The notes beneath the pieces are model-generated. The model had not been told where the DNA came from, searched no databases, and saw nothing but the letters and a program-made list of their open reading frames with translations. From positions 1,178,001-1,242,000 of the forward strand of contig JAHBXB010000001.1 of NCBI GenBank assembly GCA_019636655.1: DNA of 64,000 bases, given 5' to 3'. Positions 35,301 to 43,948 of the stretch are shown here, piece by piece. Position numbers and translations under genes: made by a program. How positions within the stretch are numbered: position 1 is the stretch's first letter; every line of letters begins with the position of its first letter. The DNA is from Phycisphaeraceae bacterium. Its GTDB lineage: Bacteria; Planctomycetota; Phycisphaerae; Phycisphaerales; UBA1924.

Positions 35301-36263
35301 TTACACGATGCGAGGATCTACCCAGCGGTACAGCACGTCGACGATCAGGTTGAAGAGAATCAGCATCACCGCGTATACGAGCACGACGCCGATGATGAGA
35401 AACAGGTCCTTGTTCAGCACCGCGTTGACAAAGTGCTGCCCCATGCCTGGGACGCTGAACACCTTCTCGACGACAAACGACCCGGTCATGGCGCCCGCCG
35501 CGGCGGGACCAAGAAAACTCAGCACGGGCAGGAGCGCGTTCTTGAGGGCGTGGCGCAGGACAACCCGCGACTCCGGAAGTCCCTTCGCGCGAGCCGTGCG
35601 GATGAAGTCCGACGACAGAGCCTCGATCATGCCGAGGCGGGTCAATCGGGCGATGTACGCGGCGAACGGCAGGCTGAGAGTCAGCGCCGGCAAGACTGCG
35701 GCACGGGGACCCCAGTTCGCCACAGGGAACAGCGGGATCCACACGCAGAACACAAGCAGGAGCACCGTCCCCACGACAAACGTCGGCACGCTGATTCCGA
35801 TGAGCGAAAGGGCGAGCGTGGCGTGGTCTGCCGCGGAGCCGGGCCTCACCGCGCCGACAACGCCGACCCCGACGCCCAGCACGAGCGCGATCAGAATGGC
35901 GCCGGCTCCAAGCGACATCGACACGGGCAGGCTGGACCCGATGATCTCGTTGACCGTCCAATCCGGGTAGTTCAGGCTCGGACCGAGATCAAACACCGGC
36001 CCACCGCGTGGGCCTCCCGCGGCCGCCCGCGCGAGGTAGCTCGCACCGGATGCGTTTGCCAGGTACGACCGATAGAAGCCCCAGAAGCTGTCGAGGTTGT
36101 ATTGCTTCTGCATCATCTCGATGACCTCGGGCGGCGGCCGTCGCCCCTCTGGTCGTTCGAGCGGGTTGCCCGGGACGCTCCACGCCAGTATCAGCGTGAT
36201 CGTGTACACCGCCGCGAGAATGAGCGGAAGCGCCAGCAGACGCCGAGCGATCAGCCCGATCAT
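35301..36263 (-). CDS. ABC transporter permease, dipeptide/oligopeptide type (OppB/DppB-like)
   Basis: This 320-aa inner-membrane permease has about six transmembrane helices and the binding-protein-dependent transport signature RTARAKGLPESRVVLRHALKNALLPVLSFLG, which contacts the ATPase. The N-terminal RRLLALPLILAAVYTITLILAWSVPGNP is typical of OppB/DppB. Its start overlaps the stop of the upstream oppA-like gene by 4 bp. The usual oppC, oppD and oppF partners are not present on either side. Confidence 0.92.
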   Translation of the reverse strand: MIGLIARRLLALPLILAAVYTITLILAWSVPGNPLERPEGRRPPPEVIEMMQKQYNLDSFWGFYRSYLANASGASYLARAAAGGPRGGPVFDLGPSLNYPDWTVNEIIGSSLPVSMSLGAGAILIALVLGVGVGVVGAVRPGSAADHATLALSLIGISVPTFVVGTVLLLVFCVWIPLFPVANWGPRAAVLPALTLSLPFAAYIARLTRLGMIEALSSDFIRTARAKGLPESRVVLRHALKNALLPVLSFLGPAAAGAMTGSFVVEKVFSVPGMGQHFVNAVLNKDLFLIIGVVLVYAVMLILFNLIVDVLYRWVDPRIV

Positions 36264-38122
36264 GGATTCCCCCGGTCCGGAAGCGACAACGCCCTCTCGC
36301 GGCCGATTGAATCGCCGAGTATGTCGATCCGGGACAGGTCCTGATCCTGACGCGGGTGGGACGTAATACCGCTCACCCGGTGCGCATCGAAGAGGTAGAC
36401 CAGCGAGTAGTGATGGATTGGCAGGATCGGCAGGTCTTCCTCCACCAGGACAGCCTCGGCCTCCGACAGGAGGGTGTACCTCGCCTGCGGATCCGGCTCG
36501 CGCTCGGCGCGGGCTAGGAGTTCGTCGAACCGCCCGCTGGAGTATCCCCGGTCGTTGTTTCCATCACCCGTTCGGTTGACATCGAGAAACGTCGTTGGAT
36601 CAAGGTAATCGCCGTACCACGCGGCGCGAGAGATCATGAAGTTTCCTTTCTTCACGTCCTCCCGGAAGACCGCGACCTCACGCTGCCGCAACACCACGGC
36701 GACCCCAAGATCCCTCTGCCAGTCGCGCGCAATCGCCTGGGCCACTACGTCGTGCCCGGCATCACGATTGAAGAGCAGTTCGACGCTCGGAAACCCCTTG
36801 CCCTCGGGGTACCCCGCCTCGGCGAGCAGCCGCCTTGCCGCCTGGACGTCGTAGGGAAGCCCGGTCGGCGAGAGGTACCCATGAATCGCTCCTGGCGGGA
36901 TCAGCGTTGACGCGGCGGGCTCGCCAAGGCGGCGGATTTCGTCGGTAATCCGTCGCTTGTCCACGCTCATCGCGAACGCGCGGCGCACGCGCGGATCCGC
37001 GAAGGGGTTCACCCGGCCATCGGGCAGCGTCGGGCGGCAGTTGAAGTTGTAGAAGTACGTTCCGAACGTGGGAAACGCGTGGATGTTCAGCCGCGGATCC
37101 GCCGGCAGCAACCGATCGATCTCGATCGGATCAACCCCGCGGGCGACGAGCGGCGCGACGAGCGAGGCGTTTTCTTCCAGAAGATGCTGCCTGGCGGCCA
37201 GCATGTCGCCGCGGTATGGCATGGTCACATCGGTGACCCAGTCCACGTCGCCGGCATCGAACGCCAGGATCATGGCGTTCGCATCCTCGATCGTCGGCAT
37301 CGAGATCGAGCCGACGCTGATCTCGTCGCGGTTCCAGTAGGTCGGGCTGCGCTCGAACCGGATCTCCCGCTTGAACCGCCAGCGTGTCAGGATGAACGGT
37401 CCGTTCCCTACGAGTTCTCTCGGTTTGGTCCACCCCGGCGTCGCCACGAGCCTTCCGGTGCGTGGGTCGGGAGCCTCATGGGCCTGAAGCAGCGGCGGGT
37501 ACACCGGTGAGAAGACGGGGAATCCGCACAACTCGAGAAAGTACGGCACACGCCGGGCCAACCCGACCTGCAACGTGCGCTCATCGATTGCCTTGACCGC
37601 GACCGTTTGGTCAAATCGATCGCATGTCTCTCGCCACAGCCTGTCCGCATCGTCGCGGGCAGGATCGAACGCCCGCAGAGCATCCGTGCGCCAAGCCAGA
37701 AACGCCCCGGCGCCGGAGATGTTTTCGAACATCTTGACATAGTCGGACCCGGTATCGGGGAGCAGGGCGCGGCGCCAACTGAACACGAAATCACCGGCTC
37801 GCACGGGCTCGCCGTTGGACCAGCGGGCCGTGTCGCGAAGATGAAACGTGTACGTCAGGCCGTCCTCGGAGACCTCCCACCGCTCCGCAACCCCGGGGAC
37901 GACCCGCTGATCCGACGTGAAGACGTCCGGCCGGACCAGCCCTTCATACAGGAGACGGCCTAGCCGCAGATCCTGCATCCAGGACATCCTCTGGGGGTCG
38001 AGCGTCGAGACATCCCCCCGGCTCACAAAGACAAAGTCGGCTCGGGGTTGCGGCCGATCGGTCGCCACCACCACCGCGAGAAGCGCGGCAAGCATCGCCA
38101 ATGGGATGAACAGGCGGGCCAT
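36260..38122 (-). CDS. Peptide ABC transporter substrate-binding protein (OppA/DppA family)
   Basis: This 620-aa solute-binding protein (SBP family 5) captures peptides outside the inner membrane. A signal peptide or anchor (about 5-22, no lipobox Cys) precedes DVSTLDPQRMSWMQDLRLGRLLYEGLVRPD, then YTFHLRDTARWSNGEPVRAGDFVFSWRRAL and VRRAFAMSVDKRRI, all diagnostic for the family. TATCCT lies 10 nt upstream of the ATG and there is no Shine-Dalgarno sequence. The permease gene overlaps its stop by 4 bp, so the two form an operon. At 620 aa it is longer than E. coli OppA (543). Confidence 0.92.
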   Translation of the reverse strand: MARLFIPLAMLAALLAVVVATDRPQPRADFVFVSRGDVSTLDPQRMSWMQDLRLGRLLYEGLVRPDVFTSDQRVVPGVAERWEVSEDGLTYTFHLRDTARWSNGEPVRAGDFVFSWRRALLPDTGSDYVKMFENISGAGAFLAWRTDALRAFDPARDDADRLWRETCDRFDQTVAVKAIDERTLQVGLARRVPYFLELCGFPVFSPVYPPLLQAHEAPDPRTGRLVATPGWTKPRELVGNGPFILTRWRFKREIRFERSPTYWNRDEISVGSISMPTIEDANAMILAFDAGDVDWVTDVTMPYRGDMLAARQHLLEENASLVAPLVARGVDPIEIDRLLPADPRLNIHAFPTFGTYFYNFNCRPTLPDGRVNPFADPRVRRAFAMSVDKRRITDEIRRLGEPAASTLIPPGAIHGYLSPTGLPYDVQAARRLLAEAGYPEGKGFPSVELLFNRDAGHDVVAQAIARDWQRDLGVAVVLRQREVAVFREDVKKGNFMISRAAWYGDYLDPTTFLDVNRTGDGNNDRGYSSGRFDELLARAEREPDPQARYTLLSEAEAVLVEEDLPILPIHHYSLVYLFDAHRVSGITSHPRQDQDLSRIDILGDSIGRERALSLPDRGNP

Positions 38123-38151
38123 TTCCGTTGGCAGGATACGTCGGGAGCGGT

Positions 38152-39270
38152 TCAGCAGCCGAATCGGGCCGCTGGCAGACCGAAGGGCGGCTTGGTCAGC
38201 ACACCATTGGCCCCGATGTACTCATCGACCTGCTTGGCGAAGTTGGCGCTGTCCCCGTCGCGTATCAGGTCGCCCAGCGGCCGATCAAGGCCGGACGAGC
38301 CGCCAAGGGCGGAGTTGGCGAAGAAGTAGACATTGACGCCGGCGCGGACCATGGCCTCCAGCGCCGACCGCTCATCCGGCGAGACCTCGCCGGCGGCCAG
38401 TCTGCACTTGGCGACCGCCATCAGATCGCCCCCATACCCACCGATCTCGCGGAGCGTGGCGCTGGAGATCGCCGGCTCGTTGGCGTCCATCTTCTCGCCG
38501 GTCGTGGCGTTTCGGAGCACCTGCCCTGCCCTGACCGCCGCGGGGGCGATCGACGCCACGCCATCGGACTTTGCCTTCAGGACAAGGGACGACATCACCT
38601 TGACCAACTCGGCGACGCTCGTCGCCCGCACGGTCGCCGCGGAGCCCTCGGGCACGAACACGGCGGCCTCGAATGCCCGGACATCACCCTCGAGGACCCG
38701 CGGGTCCTTCTCTGTCGCCATCCGGCCCGCGATCTCCCTGAGCGCACGAGCCACGTCAGCGGCCTGGACTGCCGCACCGGTCGGATCACGCAGGCCCTCG
38801 AACGTGAGCTTGCAGGCGTACGCCGCGGCGTACCGCACGGCCGGCCGGGGGTCGTCCATGGCGCGGAGCGCCAGCGTGAGGCACGCCTGGGTCCCGACCT
38901 CGCCGGCGACCTGGAGCGCGTTGGCGGCGACAAGCTCTCGCTTGTCTGCGACCAGCGGCGCCAGCACCGGTTCAATCATCCGGCCCAGTTCCACGCGGAA
39001 GGCCACACTGGCATTCCGCGCCCGGAACAGGTCAACGATTGCGCTCCGGGCCCGCCTGACCTGGGTGTCGTCGCCCGCGAGGCCGTCCTTGATCGTGTTC
39101 ACGCACGAGCGGATCGATTGACGGTCCGACTCGGTCAGTGAGATTTTCTGAACGATCTCGGACGGGATGCAGGGCTGCGCCAGGGCGACCGGCACGTTTA
39201 GTACGACGGCAAGGGCGAATGCCGTGGGCAGGCGGCGAGCAATACGGGTGGAGACTGCGGCGGTCGTCAT
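38152..39270 (-). CDS. Exported HEAT-like repeat protein, function unknown
   Basis: This 372-aa protein has a signal peptide (about 1-32, ending ALAQ). The mature part is mostly helical with HEAT-like units (ELVAANALQVAGEVGTQACLTLALRAMDDPRPAVRYAAAYACKL is the clearest). A helical C-terminal region includes ISSATLREIGGYGGDLMAVAKCR. Four or more Cys are scattered. ATG 39270 begins the signal peptide; the longer frame is not supported. A 6-bp inverted repeat lies just upstream. Role unknown; probably a periplasmic scaffold. Confidence 0.75.
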   Translation of the reverse strand: MTTAAVSTRIARRLPTAFALAVVLNVPVALAQPCIPSEIVQKISLTESDRQSIRSCVNTIKDGLAGDDTQVRRARSAIVDLFRARNASVAFRVELGRMIEPVLAPLVADKRELVAANALQVAGEVGTQACLTLALRAMDDPRPAVRYAAAYACKLTFEGLRDPTGAAVQAADVARALREIAGRMATEKDPRVLEGDVRAFEAAVFVPEGSAATVRATSVAELVKVMSSLVLKAKSDGVASIAPAAVRAGQVLRNATTGEKMDANEPAISSATLREIGGYGGDLMAVAKCRLAAGEVSPDERSALEAMVRAGVNVYFFANSALGGSSGLDRPLGDLIRDGDSANFAKQVDEYIGANGVLTKPPFGLPAARFGC

Positions 39271-39271
39271 G

Positions 39272-39284
39272 CGTTGAGGCTCAA
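39272..39284. repeat. Inverted repeat GTTGAG-N-CTCAAC before the HEAT protein gene
   Basis: A perfect 6-bp palindrome around one base sits 1 nt upstream of ATG 39270, overlapping the ribosome-binding region. It could sequester the start or bind a regulator. Confidence 0.3.
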
Positions 39285-39457
39285 CAAGCACAGGGGTCTG
39301 CCCCGACGGTGCCGACGCTGTGCTGCCGGCCTGACGATCACGTCGAGCGTCGAGTACGAAGGCCCCACTGCCGTGCGGCAACGGGGATGAAACCTACCAG
39401 TGCCGCCGGGAGAGGTCAACTCCCGATCGCTGACGGACACCGGCCGCCCACGGGCGG

Positions 39458-41452
39458 TCAACCGCCATCAGGACCCCCGGACGGGTTCATCCGTGACATG
39501 ATCTTGAGCGTCAGGGCGTTCACCAACGCCTCGGGCTTCTGGAACTTGCCGGCGTTCACATCGGCGGCCGCCTCGGTCAGGACCGCACCGATGGGCTCGA
39601 TCATCGGGGCCATAGGCCCAACGGCTTGGAGCGCCTCGGCCGGCAGTCTCAGCTTCCACGCGCCCGACACCTTGACCACTTCGAGGTCCTGTCCATCCCC
39701 CCCGACGCCGACCTTGGCGGCTGTGTCACTGACCACGGTGATCTGCAGGTCATCGACCGTCACGCCTTGCAGGTCCAACCCCCCCATGCCACCCCCGGCA
39801 GCGCCAAACTGCCCCATCATCCCCACAACTATCGGGTTCTGGGATTCGCTGAGGATCGTCTTCAGATCCTTACCGAACCTCTGGCGGCAGGCGGCATCGA
39901 GCTGCACGTACCCGGTGGCGACCCCTTGCAAGGCGCCAACCACCGCCCGCTCACCCGCGGATTCGGCCGCGATGAAGTCGGTCAACCGGTCCCAATGTCC
40001 GGCCTTGGACGCTTCGAAAATCTCACCGAATACAGCGCGGATATCCCCCTCCAGGCTCCCGGCCGATCGCGCGGCGGGCGCGGCGACACCGACGGACTTG
40101 AGCGTCAGCCAGTCGGGCGGGGCAATGCTACCGGGCTGGGCCAGTGCTTCTAGCGAGGCCGAAATGCGGGCAAGGCGAGCCTGATCGAGCTTGCCACCGG
40201 CGGACTCGAACGCCTGCTTGGCATCCTGGTACGCCTTGGCCGCGGCCTCGCGTGCCTCTGCCGCCTGCTTGGCAGTCTCGGTCGCCTTCTTGGTGTACTC
40301 CGGGGCCTCCTGGAACGGCGGCTGTGTGTTCGCAACGGTTGCGAGCAGCGCGGCGAACTCCTCCAGGCCGCGGGCGCGAGCGGCCAAGACGTCTCCCTGG
40401 GCCTGCAACATCGATGCGGCTGCCAAACGGGACGCCGTTTTGGCCTCTGGATCAATATCCGGGCTCTGGCCCGCCTGCTTCGCCGCGGCGGCCGCCTTGC
40501 CGTACGCCTGCGAAGCGGCGCTCGATGCCGGTTCGACGGGCTCGAGTGTCTTCGCAATGGCGGCCAGTTCCGCGTTGACAGACTGGGCTGCCTTGATCGC
40601 GTCGGCCCGGGCCGCGGCGGCGCGTTCGTCGCTGTTCTTCTTGGCCTGGACGATCGCGTTCCGGGCCTCGTTGAGCAGGCGGCTCTGCGTGGCCAGCCGG
40701 TCAAGCGACGCCTGGAACTCCGTGACCTGCGGCGCGAGCAGCCCCTGGTCTGTGCGATAGATCGCCGCCTGCTTCTCAAAGCCGTCGGCGGTACGCTTGT
40801 GGCGGTTGGCCTGCTCGATCAGCGTCGCCCGCTGCGAGGCGCCGGCGAGCTCCGCCTGCCGGCGCAGCCCGGCTTCGAGTTCTCGCTCGGCTCGGGCCTT
40901 CTCCAACTCCTCACGGATGCGGCTCTCCAGCGAAGCGAGTTGGTCCTCGAGGACCTTTCGCTCCGCCTGGACCTGCGCGGACTCCTTCGATTTCTCGCTG
41001 ATCTGTGCTTCGTAGGACTGGATGTCCTTGGTGGGGTCGTACAACTCCAGCGACGAAGCAAGGCCCTGGAGATCGAGCCACGCCTGACGGCCCGCGCGAA
41101 CGACGGCCATCTGGCTCATCGCCCGGCGCATGGCTTCGGCGGCCTCCTCGGCCTTGACGACTCCGACGCCGGCATGGGCCCGCGCCGTGATCAGGTTGGC
41201 AGCCGAGGCTTGGCCTGCGGAGCCATCGGCAACTGCCGGCTTGAGGTCGGACACCGCCTGGGTGTAGACCCTGCTGGTGTATGTTCCGCCAACCGGGACA
41301 CTGCCACCGACCGCCGCGGCCTTGATATCCGTCGTCGCGGTCCGGATTGCCGTCGCCGGCTCATCGGACCGGCCGCATGAACTCAACGCAACCGCCGCGC
41401 CGGCGGCAATCGTAAGGGCGATGTTTTTCGCGGCGGAACGCAGTGCTTGCAT
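39458..41452 (-). CDS. Large coiled-coil lipoprotein, function unknown
   Basis: This 664-aa protein has a signal peptide ending in lipobox ALSSC. Residues about 140-310 are a long charged coiled coil (ISEKSKESAQVQAERKVLEDQL, ESRIREELEKARAERELEAGLR). A second Ala/Lys/Gln-rich helical stretch (about 370-440) follows, then a globular C-terminal part (about 480-640) with GDIRAVFGEIFEASKAGHWDRLTDFI that might be NTF2-like. ATG 41452 is preferred to TTG 41455; AGGA lies 8 nt upstream. Family not recognised. Likely a periplasm-spanning or scaffold lipoprotein. Confidence 0.75.
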   Translation of the reverse strand: MQALRSAAKNIALTIAAGAAVALSSCGRSDEPATAIRTATTDIKAAAVGGSVPVGGTYTSRVYTQAVSDLKPAVADGSAGQASAANLITARAHAGVGVVKAEEAAEAMRRAMSQMAVVRAGRQAWLDLQGLASSLELYDPTKDIQSYEAQISEKSKESAQVQAERKVLEDQLASLESRIREELEKARAERELEAGLRRQAELAGASQRATLIEQANRHKRTADGFEKQAAIYRTDQGLLAPQVTEFQASLDRLATQSRLLNEARNAIVQAKKNSDERAAAARADAIKAAQSVNAELAAIAKTLEPVEPASSAASQAYGKAAAAAKQAGQSPDIDPEAKTASRLAAASMLQAQGDVLAARARGLEEFAALLATVANTQPPFQEAPEYTKKATETAKQAAEAREAAAKAYQDAKQAFESAGGKLDQARLARISASLEALAQPGSIAPPDWLTLKSVGVAAPAARSAGSLEGDIRAVFGEIFEASKAGHWDRLTDFIAAESAGERAVVGALQGVATGYVQLDAACRQRFGKDLKTILSESQNPIVVGMMGQFGAAGGGMGGLDLQGVTVDDLQITVVSDTAAKVGVGGDGQDLEVVKVSGAWKLRLPAEALQAVGPMAPMIEPIGAVLTEAAADVNAGKFQKPEALVNALTLKIMSRMNPSGGPDGG

Positions 41453-41587
41453 CAATCGATTCCTGTGCGGGACCGCGATCGCTTGTCAAGGGCGCCGCGG
41501 GAGTGCCAGTGTAGCAACTTTTCCGGTGCCCCCCTCTTGCCGGATCAGCCGCCCGGCGCGGGTGCGGGCGTACGGACCGATCCGCCG

Positions 41588-42952
41588 TCACCGGGGCGGC
41601 GGTTGCGGGACTGGCGGGGCAGGTTCTGGGGTCGCCACCGGAGGCACCGGATTCGGAACGCTCGCGGTGGGCACCGGGCCGGCCCCCGGGGGGTAAACCA
41701 CCGGGTAGTCCGGCCTAGGCCGGAACATCGATCCGATCCACTGCGCCGCCTGCCTAAACCGAGCCTCATCGGTCGTCCGGAAGACCGGGCGATACGCGTC
41801 CCTTCCGGAGGCGCCCTGGGGCACCTGGACATGCGGGTAGATCGAGTTCTCCCTCGCTACCGCCAGTTGCAGCAGCGGGGAACGCTCGGGATTGTCGTAG
41901 TCGATCAGCGGCGTGCCATCGGAAAGCCGGAATCGGTCGAGAATGAGAAAGTTGGTGTACACCGCCGCGTCCGAGTTGGGGCGGGCGGGATAGAGGGCAA
42001 GTCGGCCCGCTTCCGACCCGCCATGGCACGCCGTCGTCGCGCACGAGGAAACGATCCACGATCGGTGGATCTGGTCGCGGAACTGCCGCATCGACTCCGG
42101 CTGATCCAGCACCTGGACTTCCGAATACAGGTCGCGAGCCTGCAGACGGAACATCAACTCGAGGACATCCCTCGAGGCCATGCGGAAGATGGCGTCGCGC
42201 CCCTCCTGGGTCACGGGAACCAGCGGGTTCCTCGCGTTCTGCTGCAACAGCTTGGCGATCGTCTCGCGTTTGATGACCAGTCGGGGTGGGTTCTGGAGGT
42301 CAACCTCGTACACCTTGATGAGGTTGATCTGCTGCTCGGTCAGAAGGGGGAAATCGCGGAGCCGCCTGGATTCCGGGCTGCGTGAGGCTGGCGAACCAGG
42401 CGCCCCCACCGGGGCACCGGGCGTACGCGATTTGAGCTTGAGTTCCAGTTGCTTCTGCAGAAGCTGACGCAGCTCCTGCCCCTCTGCGTGGTTGGGGTTG
42501 ATCGTGAGAGCCCGCTCCACCTCAGTGACGGCCAGTTCGTACTTCTCCCGCGACCTGAGCCACTCCGCAAGCCGGACGATCTGATTCGGATCCTCCCCAA
42601 CCGCCTGCCGCATCTCCAAGTACTGGTCCATGACCGGGGGCACCAGCCTGTACCGCTCAATGGCCGACGCCTCGATCGTCATGTTGACGCCGCCGACCCG
42701 GAGCACGACCTTCTGTGAATCCGACTCAACGAGCAGCCCAGTAATGACCTGGCCGTCCCGCAGCGTGACGGTCGCCTCCGGTGTCTCGTCGGCGCTGACC
42801 TTCGGAGACGCTGCAACTGGAGGAAGCGATCCCGGAACGTCGGGCGCCGGCGCCTGCTCTGGCGGGTCACCTCCTAAGACCGGGGCGGTCCCCGCAACGG
42901 AGACCACCGCCCAGAGGGCAGCTGCGAAAACAATGCCACGGCGCGGATGCAT
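41588..42952 (-). CDS. Exported TPR-containing protein with CX4CH motif, function unknown
   Basis: This 454-aa protein has a signal peptide (about 1-27), then a small beta-rich part (TVTLRDGQVITGLLVESDSQKVVLRV) and a tetratricopeptide-like pair (KYELAVTEVERALTINPNHAEGQELRQLL, about 137-165). A helical region carries Cys304, Cys309 and His310 (CATTACHGG), a CX4CH spacing that could bind haem as in some cytochromes. The C-terminal 45 residues are Pro-rich. The open frame continues upstream through the tRNA-Leu gene, which is spurious, so ATG 42952 is used. No strong ribosome binding site. Confidence 0.75.
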   Translation of the reverse strand: MHPRRGIVFAAALWAVVSVAGTAPVLGGDPPEQAPAPDVPGSLPPVAASPKVSADETPEATVTLRDGQVITGLLVESDSQKVVLRVGGVNMTIEASAIERYRLVPPVMDQYLEMRQAVGEDPNQIVRLAEWLRSREKYELAVTEVERALTINPNHAEGQELRQLLQKQLELKLKSRTPGAPVGAPGSPASRSPESRRLRDFPLLTEQQINLIKVYEVDLQNPPRLVIKRETIAKLLQQNARNPLVPVTQEGRDAIFRMASRDVLELMFRLQARDLYSEVQVLDQPESMRQFRDQIHRSWIVSSCATTACHGGSEAGRLALYPARPNSDAAVYTNFLILDRFRLSDGTPLIDYDNPERSPLLQLAVARENSIYPHVQVPQGASGRDAYRPVFRTTDEARFRQAAQWIGSMFRPRPDYPVVYPPGAGPVPTASVPNPVPPVATPEPAPPVPQPPPR

Positions 42953-43118
42953 GCGGGGGTATTGTGCGCGGAAGACCTTGTGGTGTCTAGGGCTAGGCAC
43001 AAGCAGGTCGCCGAGGTGTGGCGCTCCCTGGCGAGTCACGAAGCCCTGGTATTCCGCCGCCGCTCCCCACGACTCCGCTCGCCGGAGTTGCCGGCTGCAC
43101 GTCGGAATCGTCGCGAAA

Positions 43119-43202
43119 TGCCCAGGAGAGGATTCGAACCTCCATACCCTTGCGGGCGCTACCACCTCAAGGTAGTGCGTCTGCCAGTTTCGCCACCTGG
43201 GC
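43119..43202 (-). tRNA. tRNA-Leu (anticodon GAG)
   Basis: The 84-nt class II tRNA has a 7-bp acceptor stem (GCCCAGG with CCTGGGC), D-arm, and anticodon stem CTACC/GGTAG around loop TTGAGGT with anticodon GAG (43166-43168). The variable arm is CGCCCGCAAGGGTAT-like, and the T-arm has GGTTCGAATCC. The discriminator base is A. The 3' CCA is not encoded (TTT follows), so it must be added by a nucleotidyltransferase. It decodes CUC/CUU leucine codons. Confidence 0.96.
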
Positions 43203-43247
43203 CGGTGTGCGTGGGCGATCGACAGGCCGCTCGCCCAGCGGACGAGG

Positions 43248-43276
43248 AGAATATGGAGCATCGGGCCCGGTGTCGA
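43248..43276 (-). promoter_or_regulatory. Promoter of tRNA-Leu
   Basis: On the minus strand TCGACA (43271-43276, 5/6 to TTGACA) and TATTCT (43248-43253) are separated by exactly 17 bp. Transcription would begin near 43241, about 39 nt before the mature tRNA. Confidence 0.65.
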
Positions 43277-43337
43277 GCGAGGCACCGGGGGCTAACCTTG
43301 AACCCTTGCCGGGGGCGGGGGCATCGGACGGGAATCC

Positions 43338-43838
43338 ATGGTGGCACCGAACGCATCGCATCCCGGGGTTGACCCTGCGTACCTCTCCCAACTTGTCCGG
43401 GCGGTGGCCGAGCGAGCACGCGACGCGGGTGTCTTTGGAGGCGTGGAGGCCGCGCCGGACCGGCTGACCTGCCATGCCGCCGGGTCCGCGGCGCCGGCCG
43501 AGTACCGCCTCGACGCAGCCGAGAACTCGCTGTGGGTGTCGCTGGTTACCGCCGACCGCTGGCTCAGTCAGTCGATCGAGGCCGATCTGGTGCACACCGG
43601 CGACGACCTTGCCGACCTGCTGAAAGAAGAACTGGACGACCTGGACTACTCCGGACCCGCTCCGGCGTTCCAGCACTACCGGAGCGAGGATAAGTTGTTC
43701 ACGTTCCGGTCGAGGCTCCCGGTGGAGGGCTCCGGCCCAGTCTCGCCGCGGGACATTGAGACCGCGGCGACGCTCCTGCTGGGGTACGAGGCGTGCTTCC
43801 GCCGACTGGGCGACATGGACTCGACCGAGGAGGAGTAA
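43338..43838 (+). CDS. Hypothetical acidic cytoplasmic protein
   Basis: I do not recognise this 166-aa protein. It has no signal peptide or transmembrane segment. It is acidic, with helical ends (DPAYLSQLVRAVAERARDA and DIETAATLLLGYEACFRRLGDM) around a beta-rich middle (EYRLDAAENSLWVSLVTADRW and SEDKLFTFRSRLPV). This outline is reminiscent of small chaperone-like folds such as YbjN or type III chaperones, but the resemblance is only architectural. It precedes the glycosyltransferase gene by 110 bp. Confidence 0.65.
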   Translation: MVAPNASHPGVDPAYLSQLVRAVAERARDAGVFGGVEAAPDRLTCHAAGSAAPAEYRLDAAENSLWVSLVTADRWLSQSIEADLVHTGDDLADLLKEELDDLDYSGPAPAFQHYRSEDKLFTFRSRLPVEGSGPVSPRDIETAATLLLGYEACFRRLGDMDSTEEE

Positions 43839-43948
43839 CACTCCCGCGTGTCGGCGTGGTCTTGCCGCCGACGGGCGTGTCTATCCTGAGTGACGACGAC
43901 CCCATCGGCTACATTGGCCGCGGCGTCGCCCGCGAGTGGGAGTTTCGG

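Noticed and set aside
42953-43285. N-terminal extension of the CX4CH protein
   Set aside because: The extension translates the tRNA-Leu gene and flanks. The signal peptide at ATG 42952 marks the true start.
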